Positions 1-8,148 are shown, counted from the first letter of the stretch. The stretch: 24,532 bases of DNA from JAJTFW01 sp046160245 (GCA_046160245.1 JBJXGU010000230.1:1-24532); one strand, 5' to 3'. The notes: generated by a model from the sequence alone, not told the origin. A program made the numbers and translations.

Positions 1-154
1 TTTCAAAATGAACGAAGTCGCCCACCGCAATGGGGTTAGTAGAGCCAATATCGCGAAGGCGCAGTTGTCCTCTTATACGGCAGGAAATGATTTTTCCATG
101 CTCATCTTCAGTCAGAAACCAGCTGCCAGTAGATTTTAATACTCTTCCCTTCAC
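1..154 (-). CDS. rsgA: Ribosome small subunit-dependent GTPase RsgA, N-terminal fragment
   Basis: Only the first 51 codons are in the window; the gene runs off the left edge. The minus strand reads VKGRVLKSTGSWFL, then CRIRGQLRLRDIGSTNP and AVGDFVHFE. This is the N-terminal OB-fold of Bacteroidetes RsgA (YjeQ), whose usual opening has the same KSTGSW, CRI(R/K)G(K/Q) and STNP.AVGD blocks. RsgA is a circularly permuted GTPase that binds the 30S subunit late in its maturation; the G domain would lie outside the window. No ATG is available in frame, so GTG at 154-152 is the likely start. A strong promoter match ends only 4 nt upstream of this GTG, so the transcript may be leaderless. The gene is divergent from the gldA-like gene. 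The family call is firm; the start is an inference. Confidence 0.85.
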   Translation of the reverse strand, partial: MKGRVLKSTGSWFLTEDEHGKIISCRIRGQLRLRDIGSTNPIAVGDFVHFE

Positions 155-158
155 GGTG

Positions 159-188
159 CAAATATATGACAGTAGACATCAGTACAAA
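159..188 (-). promoter_or_regulatory. Bacteroidetes-type promoter for rsgA
   Basis: On the minus strand TTTG (188-185) is followed after 18 nt by TATATTTG (166-159). This matches the phylum's consensus of TTTG near -33 and TAnnTTTG near -7. The -7 box ends 4 nt before the GTG start codon, which places transcription initiation at or next to the start codon. Confidence 0.6.
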
Positions 189-215
189 CCAATTGATCTA
201 TGACCTTTGCGGGCA

Positions 216-1130
216 ATGTCAATTCTTGTTAAGTCGATCAGTAAATTATACGGGGAGCAAAAAGCACTCGATGATGTTTCTTTTGAAGTGCATCCCGGAC
301 AAGTAGTCGGATTTTTGGGGCCCAATGGTGCCGGAAAATCGACGATGATGAAAATTATCTCTTGCTTCCTCCCTCAAACTTCAGGGACGGTAACTGTGAA
401 TGGCTATGATGTGGTCAATCAATCGATGGAAGTGCGAGCGATGGTGGGCTATCTGCCCGAGCATAATCCCCTCTACACGGATATGTATATCAAGGAATTT
501 TTAGAGTTCGTTGGACGCATCCATCTACCCAAAGCAGAAGCCGTAAAACGCACCAAAGAGATGATTGAATTGACGGGGCTTGGGGTAGAGCAACACAAAA
601 AAATTGGAGCCCTTTCCAAGGGATATCGTCAACGTGTCGGATTAGCCCAAGCCATGATTCATAATCCGAGCGTTTTGATCTTAGATGAGCCCACTACAGG
701 CCTCGACCCGAACCAATTGGTAGAGATTCGATCCTTAATACGTAACATAGGAAAGGAAAAAACCGTAATACTGTCCACGCACATCATGCAAGAGGTTGAG
801 GCCATTTGTGATCGTGTGCTTATTATTAACAAAGGCAAGATTGTAGCCGATGATTCTGCCAATGTGTTACGCCAGCAATCGAGGCATGGAAATGTAATTC
901 ATGTGGAATTTGACAAAGAGGCGAATGAAGTACAATTGATGAAGATTAAAGGCGTGTTAAGCGTTCATAAAGAAAAAGATAAGAGCTGGAGAATAGAAAG
1001 TGAAGGGGATGTCGATATTCGTCAAGAGTTGTTTCGTTTTGCTGTTGACCATAATTTAACGGTGATGGGATTGCAAAAAGAAGAGGGGAATTTAGAGTCG
1101 GTTTTCCGCCAATTAACGGTTAATAAATAG
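216..1130 (+). CDS. gldA: GldA-like ABC transporter ATP-binding protein
   Basis: ATPase subunit of an ABC transporter, about 304 aa. It opens MSILVKSISKLYGEQKALDD, very like GldA of gliding Bacteroidetes. Visible motifs are Walker A GPNGAGKST (about residues 36-44), an ABC signature in degenerate form (LSKGYRQRVGLAQA), Walker B VLILDEPTTGLDP, and the switch histidine in STHIMQEVE. In Flavobacterium, GldA works with the membrane proteins GldF and GldG and is needed for gliding; other members of this ATPase group serve gliding-unrelated exporters. No gldF or gldG lies next to it here, so a gliding role is not shown. The reading frame extends to a TTG at 207, but the ATG at 216 fits the family's N-terminus. 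A CTTTGC box ends 6 nt before this ATG, so the leader may be very short. It is divergent from rsgA. Confidence 0.85.
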   Translation: MSILVKSISKLYGEQKALDDVSFEVHPGQVVGFLGPNGAGKSTMMKIISCFLPQTSGTVTVNGYDVVNQSMEVRAMVGYLPEHNPLYTDMYIKEFLEFVGRIHLPKAEAVKRTKEMIELTGLGVEQHKKIGALSKGYRQRVGLAQAMIHNPSVLILDEPTTGLDPNQLVEIRSLIRNIGKEKTVILSTHIMQEVEAICDRVLIINKGKIVADDSANVLRQQSRHGNVIHVEFDKEANEVQLMKIKGVLSVHKEKDKSWRIESEGDVDIRQELFRFAVDHNLTVMGLQKEEGNLESVFRQLTVNK

Positions 1131-1155
1131 TTACTTAATATCCTATATCAATATC

Positions 1156-1163
1156 TATCTTTG
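1156..1163 (+). promoter_or_regulatory. Putative -7 promoter element for metK
   Basis: TATCTTTG matches the Bacteroidetes TAnnTTTG element and lies 42 nt before the metK ATG. I see no good TTTG at the -33 position. The leader is AT-rich with no Shine-Dalgarno, and is too short for a known SAM riboswitch. Confidence 0.45.
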
Positions 1164-1205
1164 GGCTTCCCAAAAAAACAAATCAAACACATAAATAATT
1201 AAATC

Positions 1206-2582
1206 ATGTCGTATCTATTCACCTCAGAATCAGTATCAGAAGGTCATCCAGACAAAGTGGCTGATCAAATTTCAGACGCACTTATCGATTACTTTTTGGC
1301 TTATGATCCTAGCTCGAAAGTAGCTTGTGAAACTTTAGTAACTACCGGACAAGTGGTTTTGGCTGGTGAAGTAAAATCAGAAGCTTATCTAGATGTACAA
1401 GAAATTGCTCGTGAAGTGATTCGTGATATTGGTTATACCAAGAGCGAGTATATGTTCGAAGCAAATTCTTGTGGAATTTTTTCTGCTATTCATGAGCAGT
1501 CGCCAGATATCAACCAAGGTGTTGAGCGTCGCAAGCCAGAAGAGCAAGGTGCCGGTGACCAAGGTATGATGTTCGGATATGCTAGCCGTGAGACCGATAA
1601 TTTTATGCCGCTTCCGTTGGAATTGGCGCATTTATTACTGCGTGAATTAGCAGCATTGCGTCGTGAAAATAAAGCGATCAAATACCTTCGCCCGGATGCA
1701 AAGAGTCAAGTGACGATTGAATACAGCGATGATCATACACCTATTCGTATCGATTCTATCGTGATCTCAACACAGCATGATGATTTCGGTGCCGAGAAGA
1801 AGATGTTAGCAAAAATTAACGAGGACATTAAAAATATTTTGATTCCTCGCGTGATGAAAAAATTGCCAAAGCGTGTTCAAGCTTTATTCAATAATAAAAT
1901 TCAGTACCACGTGAATCCAACTGGAAAGTTTGTGATTGGTGGTCCACATGGTGATACCGGATTAACCGGACGTAAAATCATTGTGGATACTTACGGTGGA
2001 AAAGGTGCTCATGGTGGTGGTGCATTCTCAGGAAAAGATCCTTCTAAAGTGGATCGTTCTGCAGCGTATGCAGCGCGTCATATTGCGAAGCATTTAGTGG
2101 CGGCAGGAGTTTGTGACGAAGCCTTAGTGCAAGTTGCTTATGCGAGTGGTGTTGCGAAGCCGGTAGGATTGTATGTGAATACTTATGGAACTGCGAAAGT
2201 GGCAATGACCGACGGACAAATTGCGCGTATCATTGAGAAGCTTCCTGCATTTGATATGCGTCCTTACTTCATTGAGAAACGTTTTGCATTACGTACTCCG
2301 ATCTATCGCGAAAGCGCTGCTTATGGACACATGGGCCGTGAGTCGAAGGACGTTGTGAAGGTGTTTAACAAAGGAAAAAAGAACGAGAAGAAAGTAAAAG
2401 TTACCTTGTTCCCTTGGGAAAAATTGAATGCTATCGACATCATTAAGAAAGCATTTAATTTGAACGGTTCAGTGGTGAAAAGTGTGACGAAAGCTCCTAC
2501 TAAAATTAAAGCGAAAGTGAAGCCAGCGAACAATACTAAGTCTACGCCTAAAACGGCAAAGCAATTGTCATTGATGGCTTAA
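1206..2582 (+). CDS. metK: S-adenosylmethionine synthetase MetK, with Lys-rich C-terminal extension
   Basis: Makes S-adenosylmethionine from methionine and ATP, releasing phosphate and pyrophosphate; cytoplasmic. The protein opens with FTSESVSEGHPDKVADQISD (the ATP/methionine-binding start of the family) and contains GAGDQGMMFGYA and the GGGAFSGKDPSKVDRSAAY block with the metal/phosphate-binding residues. All three MAT domains are present. At 458 aa it is longer than E. coli MetK (384 aa). Part of the extra length is a Lys-rich segment around residues 388-398 (GKKNEKKVK). The rest is a basic, low-complexity tail of about 35 residues rich in Lys, Thr and Pro, ending KTAKQLSLMA. It stands alone, with its own promoter candidate and a terminator just downstream. 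The enzyme call is certain; the function of the tail is unknown. Confidence 0.97.
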   Translation: MSYLFTSESVSEGHPDKVADQISDALIDYFLAYDPSSKVACETLVTTGQVVLAGEVKSEAYLDVQEIAREVIRDIGYTKSEYMFEANSCGIFSAIHEQSPDINQGVERRKPEEQGAGDQGMMFGYASRETDNFMPLPLELAHLLLRELAALRRENKAIKYLRPDAKSQVTIEYSDDHTPIRIDSIVISTQHDDFGAEKKMLAKINEDIKNILIPRVMKKLPKRVQALFNNKIQYHVNPTGKFVIGGPHGDTGLTGRKIIVDTYGGKGAHGGGAFSGKDPSKVDRSAAYAARHIAKHLVAAGVCDEALVQVAYASGVAKPVGLYVNTYGTAKVAMTDGQIARIIEKLPAFDMRPYFIEKRFALRTPIYRESAAYGHMGRESKDVVKVFNKGKKNEKKVKVTLFPWEKLNAIDIIKKAFNLNGSVVKSVTKAPTKIKAKVKPANNTKSTPKTAKQLSLMA

Positions 2583-2600
2583 TTAACTTAAAATAATTGA

Positions 2601-2641
2601 AAAGCCCTGTAGCGTGTTAACAATGCTAAAGGGCTTTTTTT
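2601..2641 (+). terminator. Rho-independent terminator of metK
   Basis: AAAGCCCT (2601-2608) pairs with AGGGCTTT (2630-2637), with an inner TAGC/GCTA stem and a TGTTAACA palindrome in the loop. A run of seven T follows the stem. It lies about 20 nt past the metK stop codon. Confidence 0.85.
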
Positions 2642-2735
2642 GTGATTTATTTTCGAGTTAAAATCCTCAAAATTGATGTTTTAATGTTCGAACTGTTTTT
2701 TCTTTTCATCGTACAAGGGAGTATATTTTGTGAAC

Positions 2736-4736
2736 ATGAAAAAGAGAAATATTCGTCAGCAGCTTCGAACAAGAATTACATTACATATGGTGGCTACCAC
2801 TGTAGCTATTGTAGCCATTGTAACTTCATTAAGTTTGTTTATCTATTTACAGTTGGGAACATCCACTCGCGTAAATGGTGCTACGGAAACGGTTCCATCC
2901 GGCTCCTTCATTATCAACATGGGTATTGCTTCTCCAACGATAGGAAGTGGGCTGAAGCCGTATGGTCTCCTTTATGAATTGATAACTGTTTACCAAATGC
3001 CGGTGAAGTGGTGTATTAATCCATCTAAAATTAAAGATGGAGCGGACTTTACCTATAATAGTATTAATTACAACGGCGGATCTTTTGTAATTCCAGGAGA
3101 TTTAATTGATAATGCTATTCAAACTCGAATCGCATATTGGTTGACGCAAGGTGTACAAGGCGTGTATACTACTTCGCCCATATCCGTCCCCGTTAGTTAC
3201 ACGATAAATAGTTTTCCAAGAATTGTGATTGATACGTTGAGTGGTAATCAGGCTATCATCATTTCTTATTTTGATAATGCCGGAATTCCATCTTCTGCAT
3301 ATGCTACAGGCACACCCAATTCAGTGACTGCTTGTCACGATTTATGGGTGAATCCGCATGGTGATCCCACATGGGCTTCTCATGGAAACCTCTATAATTT
3401 TGCACTTAATCAAAAAGGATTTATTTGGTCGCAGTGTCATTCAGTTTCGATGTTGGAGAATGTTGTTAACCCATCCAATGTTGCACAGAAAATGAATTTT
3501 TTATCGACCAGTGGATTGCAATGTTATGGAAATAGTAAATGTGCAGGAGTAACTCAAGTCCATGCTAAACCTCCCGTTGCCCCTTTTACACATCAGTTCC
3601 CAACGGATCCTGTAATGCAATTTATGGGCAGTATGTCGGGTGCATGTTTGGGTGGTTCCGAACAATGGTATGTTCCCTTGACCACCAGTGCATGGCGAAG
3701 TACGACTACACGACTTGTTACCACTAGTACAGGGTCAAGTCCGAATGAAGGAGTACTCTTAGTATATGGTCCCGCCTTTGGAAATGCTTCCAATGGATGG
3801 GTGATGTATGAAGGGGGGCATGACTTAAATGCTGCTGGAACCACTGCTGAAAAAGTGGCCGCCCAACGCGCATTTTTAAATTTTTGTTTGTTAGCAGGTA
3901 AAACACGTGCACCGCAACTAAGTAGTTCAACGATTCAGGGCTCCTTTGTTTCGGGAATGCCGGGAACGGTTTCAGTCAACGTAACCGGGGGGACTGCACC
4001 TTATACCTATTCATGGAGTAGCACCATTCCGGGAACCTTCGGTAGTCCCAATAGTTCAACTACTATTTTTACACCTACATTAACTAATACAAATCAAACA
4101 GGAACAATTACTGTTGTGATTACAGATGCATGTAATCGAGTGTTCTTTGAAAAGCGATCTATATATAGTGGAGGAAGTGCATTGCCTGTTACGTTATTAT
4201 GGAACAAGGCACAAAGGAACCAAAATAAAGTGGTGGTTTCGTGGGCAACCTCTCATGAAAAGAATAATGATTTCTATACCGTGTATCGATCAGTGAATGA
4301 TGGCGAATTTATGTCGCTCGGAAAAGTGAAAGGAGTAGGAAATAGTAACATCGTAAATGAATATAGTTTTACAGATGGATTTGCACCCAATGGTGATTTA
4401 TTATATCGATTGTCGCAAACGGATTTTGATGGAACCACTAAATTTTTTGATCCCGTTTCCATTCGAAATGTTTCAGCATTGAGCAACTTGAAAGTAGCTC
4501 CCAATCCAATAAAGGAAAATAGTAAAATTTCCTTTCGGTCGGAGGAGGATGGTACTTCTTCCATTGAGATTTGGAGCGCATTAGGACAACTGGTGACGCG
4601 TAAAAAAATGGATCATCACAAAGGAGAGAATGTGATTAATATCTCCGAGCTGAACCTTAAGCAAAATGGTTTTTTTGTAGTTCGTGTTGTAATTGATGAT
4701 GAAATAAAGTTAACGAAGCAAATCGTAAAACTTTAG
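2736..4736 (+). CDS. Large T9SS type A sorting-domain protein with possible amidotransferase-like fold
   Basis: About 666 aa from ATG 2736; a GTG two codons earlier (2730) is also possible. Residues 16-41 form a hydrophobic segment, an N-terminal signal or signal anchor. The main region (about 50-390) is a conserved-looking extracellular domain that I do not recognise by name. It contains GFIWSQCHSVSML (about 229-241) and a later VMYEGGHDLN followed by RAFLNFCLLAG. That order resembles class I amidotransferase/ThuA-like folds, with a possible nucleophile Cys in SQCHS. Next come a PKD/SprB-like stretch (TGGTAPYTYSW), an Ig/FN3-like module opening LPVTLLWNKA, and a Por secretion tail (LKVAPNPIKENSKISF to the end) used by the type IX secretion system. 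It likely acts outside the outer membrane. The amidotransferase idea is inference; the T9SS tail is clear. Confidence 0.75.
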   Translation: MKKRNIRQQLRTRITLHMVATTVAIVAIVTSLSLFIYLQLGTSTRVNGATETVPSGSFIINMGIASPTIGSGLKPYGLLYELITVYQMPVKWCINPSKIKDGADFTYNSINYNGGSFVIPGDLIDNAIQTRIAYWLTQGVQGVYTTSPISVPVSYTINSFPRIVIDTLSGNQAIIISYFDNAGIPSSAYATGTPNSVTACHDLWVNPHGDPTWASHGNLYNFALNQKGFIWSQCHSVSMLENVVNPSNVAQKMNFLSTSGLQCYGNSKCAGVTQVHAKPPVAPFTHQFPTDPVMQFMGSMSGACLGGSEQWYVPLTTSAWRSTTTRLVTTSTGSSPNEGVLLVYGPAFGNASNGWVMYEGGHDLNAAGTTAEKVAAQRAFLNFCLLAGKTRAPQLSSSTIQGSFVSGMPGTVSVNVTGGTAPYTYSWSSTIPGTFGSPNSSTTIFTPTLTNTNQTGTITVVITDACNRVFFEKRSIYSGGSALPVTLLWNKAQRNQNKVVVSWATSHEKNNDFYTVYRSVNDGEFMSLGKVKGVGNSNIVNEYSFTDGFAPNGDLLYRLSQTDFDGTTKFFDPVSIRNVSALSNLKVAPNPIKENSKISFRSEEDGTSSIEIWSALGQLVTRKKMDHHKGENVINISELNLKQNGFFVVRVVIDDEIKLTKQIVKL

Positions 4737-4742
4737 TTCTTT

Positions 4743-5411
4743 CTACTCCACCGCTCGATTAATAAAATTCAAAAACGGCATCATCGTTTTATAGGTCGCT
4801 ACAATTGATTTTCGAAGTTGATCGGTAGTAACATCTTTGGTGTTGATGGGTGCAGACACCGTAAAACTATTTAATTTTAAATATTCTTCGGCAGGATGAC
4901 CAGGCTCTAGTCCTTTCGGTATGCGTTTCAATTTATTTTCTTGTGATAAGTCGCCAAAGACGTCTTTGAATTTTTTGTGATGGATGATTTTAAAAAACTC
5001 TTGATGATTGTATTCAATTTCTTGTCGAATTTTTTTCAAGTTTTCGGATTCAGGATTCCATACACCACCACCAATAAAATTTCCCCAATCACCACCGGGT
5101 TCGATGTGAACATACACGCCCGATAAATTTGATTTTTTTCCACCTTCATTGATCCATGCAGAAAAGTGTGCTTTGTAAGGTGCTTTGTTTTTGCTGAATC
5201 TAACGTCTCTGTATATACGAAAAATACAATCCTTAGGAAGTAACATTCCAATAGGTGGATTCACTTTGCTCAAATCAGAAATTACTTTAGCTATAAATTC
5301 TTCGAAGTCCATTTTCGCTTTTTCAAATTCAGGGCGATGGTCCTCAAACCAGGTTCGATCGTTATTGTTTTTAAGGTTTTTAAGGAATTGAAGCGTCGAT
5401 TTTTGCAGCAT
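4743..5411 (-). CDS. DUF2461 (TIGR02453) family protein
   Basis: A 222-aa cytoplasmic protein with no signal peptide. Its features match the DUF2461 family: FLKNLKNNNDRTWFEDHRPE near the N-terminus, the central FRIYRDVRFSKNKAPYK motif, and G(V)YVHIEPGG with a later GLEPGHPAEEYLK. The family is widespread in bacteria and has no established biochemical role. The gene is convergent with the T9SS gene (stops 6 nt apart) and divergent from the small acidic gene. No functional link to its neighbours is visible. The family call is firm. Confidence 0.88.
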   Translation of the reverse strand: MLQKSTLQFLKNLKNNNDRTWFEDHRPEFEKAKMDFEEFIAKVISDLSKVNPPIGMLLPKDCIFRIYRDVRFSKNKAPYKAHFSAWINEGGKKSNLSGVYVHIEPGGDWGNFIGGGVWNPESENLKKIRQEIEYNHQEFFKIIHHKKFKDVFGDLSQENKLKRIPKGLEPGHPAEEYLKLNSFTVSAPINTKDVTTDQLRKSIVATYKTMMPFLNFINRAVE

Positions 5412-5512
5412 AATAAGAATCAGTAATTTAGGTGTAAATATAAGTGCTTGTTTATTAATTATTTAATAAAAAATTATTTTTTTCAGATTATGATTTACGA
5501 TTATTTCTTTTT

Positions 5513-5540
5513 TACATTTGTCCTATCACCACATGTGGTG
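5513..5540 (+). promoter_or_regulatory. Promoter -7 element followed by a perfect 14-bp palindrome
   Basis: TACATTTG (5513-5520) fits TAnnTTTG. Six nt later lies CACCACATGTGGTG (5527-5540), a perfect dyad centred at 5533/5534. Imperfect extensions (CTAT left, GATAG right) give it 22-23 nt of symmetry. It falls at the expected transcription start of the acidic-protein gene, where a repressor would block initiation; as RNA it would form a hairpin at the 5' end. Confidence 0.45.
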
Positions 5541-5610
5541 GATAGTTCAGCTATTTAAAACAACATAAAATTACCATAAAAAAACTGATCTAATTCTTGC
5601 GAATTAAAAA

Positions 5611-5850
5611 ATGAAAATCCCAAAAAAAACGGCTAAGCCTAGTGCCGAAAAAGCAAAGAAGGCGGTTCCAAGCGGCAAGACGCGTAAGATGGAACCTTTA
5701 AAATCAAAAGAACAAAAAAATCAAAAGTTCGACGATTTTGATGATGACGATGTTGACAACGACACTGACACTGATCAATTAGACCCTGAAATGATAGATG
5801 ACTTTAAGGGTTTTGATGATGATTTTGATGACGACGACGACGATTTATAG
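5611..5850 (+). CDS. Small charge-split protein: Lys-rich N-terminus, Asp-rich C-terminus
   Basis: A 79-aa protein of two opposite halves. Residues 1-36 are Lys/Ala/Pro-rich (KIPKKTAKPSAEKAKK). Residues 43-79 are dominated by Asp, ending FDDDFDDDDDDL. There is no signal peptide or membrane segment and no enzyme motif. Small proteins with Lys-rich starts and Asp-rich tails are common as hypothetical proteins in Bacteroidetes, and I know of no assigned function. The strong composition bias, ATG start and promoter-like element upstream favour a real gene over a chance frame. Its stop codon is directly next to the convergent anmK stop codon, with no terminator between them. An intrinsically disordered, cation- or nucleic-acid-associated protein is possible, but that is a guess. 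Confidence 0.65.
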   Translation: MKIPKKTAKPSAEKAKKAVPSGKTRKMEPLKSKEQKNQKFDDFDDDDVDNDTDTDQLDPEMIDDFKGFDDDFDDDDDDL

Positions 5851-6930
5851 TCGGTCACCTCTGTACATCGCTCCACCCACATGTTGTTTTAATGAACCTG
5901 TAGCACTATCGAAAACATTTACTCTTCCCAAGAAATTTAATACACCGAGGAAAGCGAATACCATCGCTTCTTTAAAATTGACAAGTTCCTTTTCAGGTAC
6001 ATGCAAATTTTTATTGCTTACTATTTTCATTCTTTCAAGTAAGTATTGATGAAAAGCTCCGCCGCCGGTTACTAAGATTTTTTCCTGTGAGTGAATAGAG
6101 GCAAAAGCCTGTTGGTGTTGATGGGCGATGTGTTCCACTACGGTTCTACTTAAATCTTCCACTTTTCCTTCTTTAAGATGGATGCTAAACTCCTTTTCAT
6201 ACCATTCTCGTCCTAATGATTTTGCGCCTTTCTGCTGATAAAAGGGGAGAGCGTTTAATCGATTTAATAATTCAGAAATAACAGTTCCCGATCGAGCTAA
6301 AATTCCATCTTCATCAAAGGCTTTACCCACCCTTTGGGCAAGTGCATTGAGTGCCATGTTTACCGGACAAATATCATAGGCCACTCTCCGCCCATCTTCC
6401 GAAACCATTGAAATATTCGCGATGCCGCCGAGGTTTAAGCAAGCTGCATAATCTGAAAATAGGAAGTGGTCGCCCACTGGAACCAAAGGAGCTCCTTGTC
6501 CACCTAATGCCACATCCTTACTCCTAAAATCACAAATAGTATCGAGTCCTGTAATAGCTGAAATATGAGCGCCTGAACCAATTTGAGTCGTAAAACTCTT
6601 TTCAGGTTGATGAAATAAGGTATGACCATGTGATGCGATCAGGTCAGGGTGGAGATTATTTTTTTCAATAAATTTTTTAATAAGTTCCCCATAATATCGA
6701 CCAAGAGCAGCATCTACTTCAAATATTTGTGGAGCCGATTGAAGGTGTAAATTTTTTAAAATCTCCATCCATTCGTCTGTATAGGAGTAGGTTTCAGTAG
6801 CTTCTGTGGAAAAAGACCATCTCCCATCCTTTAAAGAAAAGGTGCAGGCAGCTAAATCGACTCCATCCAAAGAGGTGCCCGACATGAGTCCAATAGCCTT
6901 GATGACTGGTGATTTTTCGTTTATTAACAT
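5845..6930 (-). CDS. anmK: Anhydro-N-acetylmuramic acid kinase AnmK
   Basis: Phosphorylates 1,6-anhydro-N-acetylmuramic acid from peptidoglycan turnover, with ring opening, to give MurNAc-6-phosphate. The 361-aa length is normal for the family. Visible are the N-terminal GLMSGTSLDGVDLA phosphate-binding loop (residues 14-27), CDFRSKDVALGGQGAPLVP in the middle, NLGGIANIS, and the C-terminal VTGGGAFHQYLL of the ASKHA (actin-like) kinase fold. A CTTTGCACT box ends against the ATG: TTTG is only 4 nt from it, so the mRNA may start at or near the start codon. The next step of the recycling pathway (murQ) is not in the window. The last six bases overlap the end of the acidic-protein gene. Confidence 0.95.
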   Translation of the reverse strand: MLINEKSPVIKAIGLMSGTSLDGVDLAACTFSLKDGRWSFSTEATETYSYTDEWMEILKNLHLQSAPQIFEVDAALGRYYGELIKKFIEKNNLHPDLIASHGHTLFHQPEKSFTTQIGSGAHISAITGLDTICDFRSKDVALGGQGAPLVPVGDHFLFSDYAACLNLGGIANISMVSEDGRRVAYDICPVNMALNALAQRVGKAFDEDGILARSGTVISELLNRLNALPFYQQKGAKSLGREWYEKEFSIHLKEGKVEDLSRTVVEHIAHQHQQAFASIHSQEKILVTGGGAFHQYLLERMKIVSNKNLHVPEKELVNFKEAMVFAFLGVLNFLGRVNVFDSATGSLKQHVGGAMYRGDRL

Positions 6931-6981
6931 AGTGCAAAGGAAAATATTCTTTTAGACAATGGATATAGAGTGTGAAAGGTT

Positions 6982-6989
6982 TATTTTTG
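6982..6989 (+). promoter_or_regulatory. Putative -7 promoter element for the acyl-CoA dehydrogenase gene
   Basis: TATTTTTG matches TAnnTTTG and ends 19 nt before the ATG at 7009. It sits in the 78-nt gap between the divergent anmK and dehydrogenase genes. No convincing -33 TTTG is seen. Confidence 0.4.
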
Positions 6990-7008
6990 ACCTTCAATAT
7001 TAAACATT

Positions 7009-8148
7009 ATGATATTTCAATTGAGTGAAGAACATTTAATGATTCAACAGGCTGCACGTGATTTCGCACAGCAAGAATTATTACCCGGAGTGATAGAACG
7101 TGATGAGAACCAGAAGTTCCCGACCGAACAAGTGAAGCGTTTAGGGGAGTTAGGATTTTTAGGAATGATGGTAGATCCCAAGTATGGAGGAGGCGGATTA
7201 GATGCTATTTCGTATGTATTGGCCATGGAAGAAATTTCCAAAATTGATGCTTCCGTGTCGGTGGTGATGTCGGTAAATAATAGTTTAGTGTGTTGGGGGC
7301 TAGAGACTTTTGGGTCAGAAGCACAAAAGCAAAAATATTTAGTGCCTTTAGCGAAAGGTGAAATTATTGGTGCATTTTGCTTGAGTGAGCCTGAAGCAGG
7401 ATCAGATGCTACTTCTCAACGTACCACAGCAGAAGATAAAGGCGATCATTATTTATTAAATGGAACTAAGAATTGGATTACCAATGGTAGTACTGCGTCG
7501 GTCTATTTGGTGATGGCGCAAACTGATGTTGCCAAAGGTCATAAGGGAATTAATTGTTTGATAGTAGAAAAGGGTGCTGCTGGATTTACGATTGGACTTA
7601 AAGAAAATAAATTAGGTATTCGCGGATCGGATACACATTCTTTGATGTTTCAGGATGTGAAAGTGCCGAAAGAAAATAGAATAGGAGAAGATGGATTTGG
7701 ATTTAAGTTCGCGATGAAAACGTTGACCGGAGGTCGAATTGGAATTGCAGCGCAAGCCTTAGGAATTGCCAGTGGAGCTTATGAGTTAGCGTTGAAATAT
7801 TCAAAGGAAAGAAAAGCTTTTGGTAAAGAGATTTGCAATCATCAAGCCATTCAATTTAAGTTAGCGGATATGGCTACGGAGATTGAAGCAGCTCGATTGC
7901 TTTGCTTAAAGGCAGCTTGGTTAAAGGATACGCATCAAGATTATAACCAAGCCAGTTCTATGGCAAAATTATTTTCATCGGAAGTAGCGATGAAGACAGC
8001 CGTTGAAGCGGTGCAGATTCATGGGGGTTATGGTTTCGTAAAAGAATTCCATGTAGAGCGCTTAATGCGTGATGCAAAAATCACTCAAATTTACGAGGGT
8101 ACTTCTGAAGTGCAGCGTATTGTTATTGCCCGCAGCGTACTCCAATAA
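7009..8148 (+). CDS. Acyl-CoA dehydrogenase, short-chain (butyryl-CoA dehydrogenase) type
   Basis: An FAD flavoenzyme that oxidises acyl-CoA to trans-2-enoyl-CoA, passing electrons to electron-transfer flavoprotein, in fatty-acid or branched amino-acid breakdown. The 379-aa length is standard. Visible are the N-terminal helical domain, CLSEPEAGSDA (about 124-134) and NGTKNWITNG (151-160) of the FAD/substrate-binding middle domain, RKAFG, and VQIHGGYGF. The C-terminal RDAKITQIYEGTSEVQR contains the catalytic base Glu, about residue 363, in the position used by short-chain acyl-CoA dehydrogenases. The sequence does not show the exact chain-length preference. The gene ends 7 nt before the wza-like gene, so co-transcription is likely although the functions appear unrelated. 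Confidence 0.93.
   Translation: MIFQLSEEHLMIQQAARDFAQQELLPGVIERDENQKFPTEQVKRLGELGFLGMMVDPKYGGGGLDAISYVLAMEEISKIDASVSVVMSVNNSLVCWGLETFGSEAQKQKYLVPLAKGEIIGAFCLSEPEAGSDATSQRTTAEDKGDHYLLNGTKNWITNGSTASVYLVMAQTDVAKGHKGINCLIVEKGAAGFTIGLKENKLGIRGSDTHSLMFQDVKVPKENRIGEDGFGFKFAMKTLTGGRIGIAAQALGIASGAYELALKYSKERKAFGKEICNHQAIQFKLADMATEIEAARLLCLKAAWLKDTHQDYNQASSMAKLFSSEVAMKTAVEAVQIHGGYGFVKEFHVERLMRDAKITQIYEGTSEVQRIVIARSVLQ

Noticed and set aside
1131..1205. SAM riboswitch ahead of metK
   Set aside because: The gap is 75 nt, AT-rich and lacks the stems of known SAM riboswitch classes.
2642..2977. 111-codon plus-strand frame before and across the T9SS gene start
   Set aside because: It is a shadow in another frame of the T9SS gene and reads as Cys/His-rich noise without family features.
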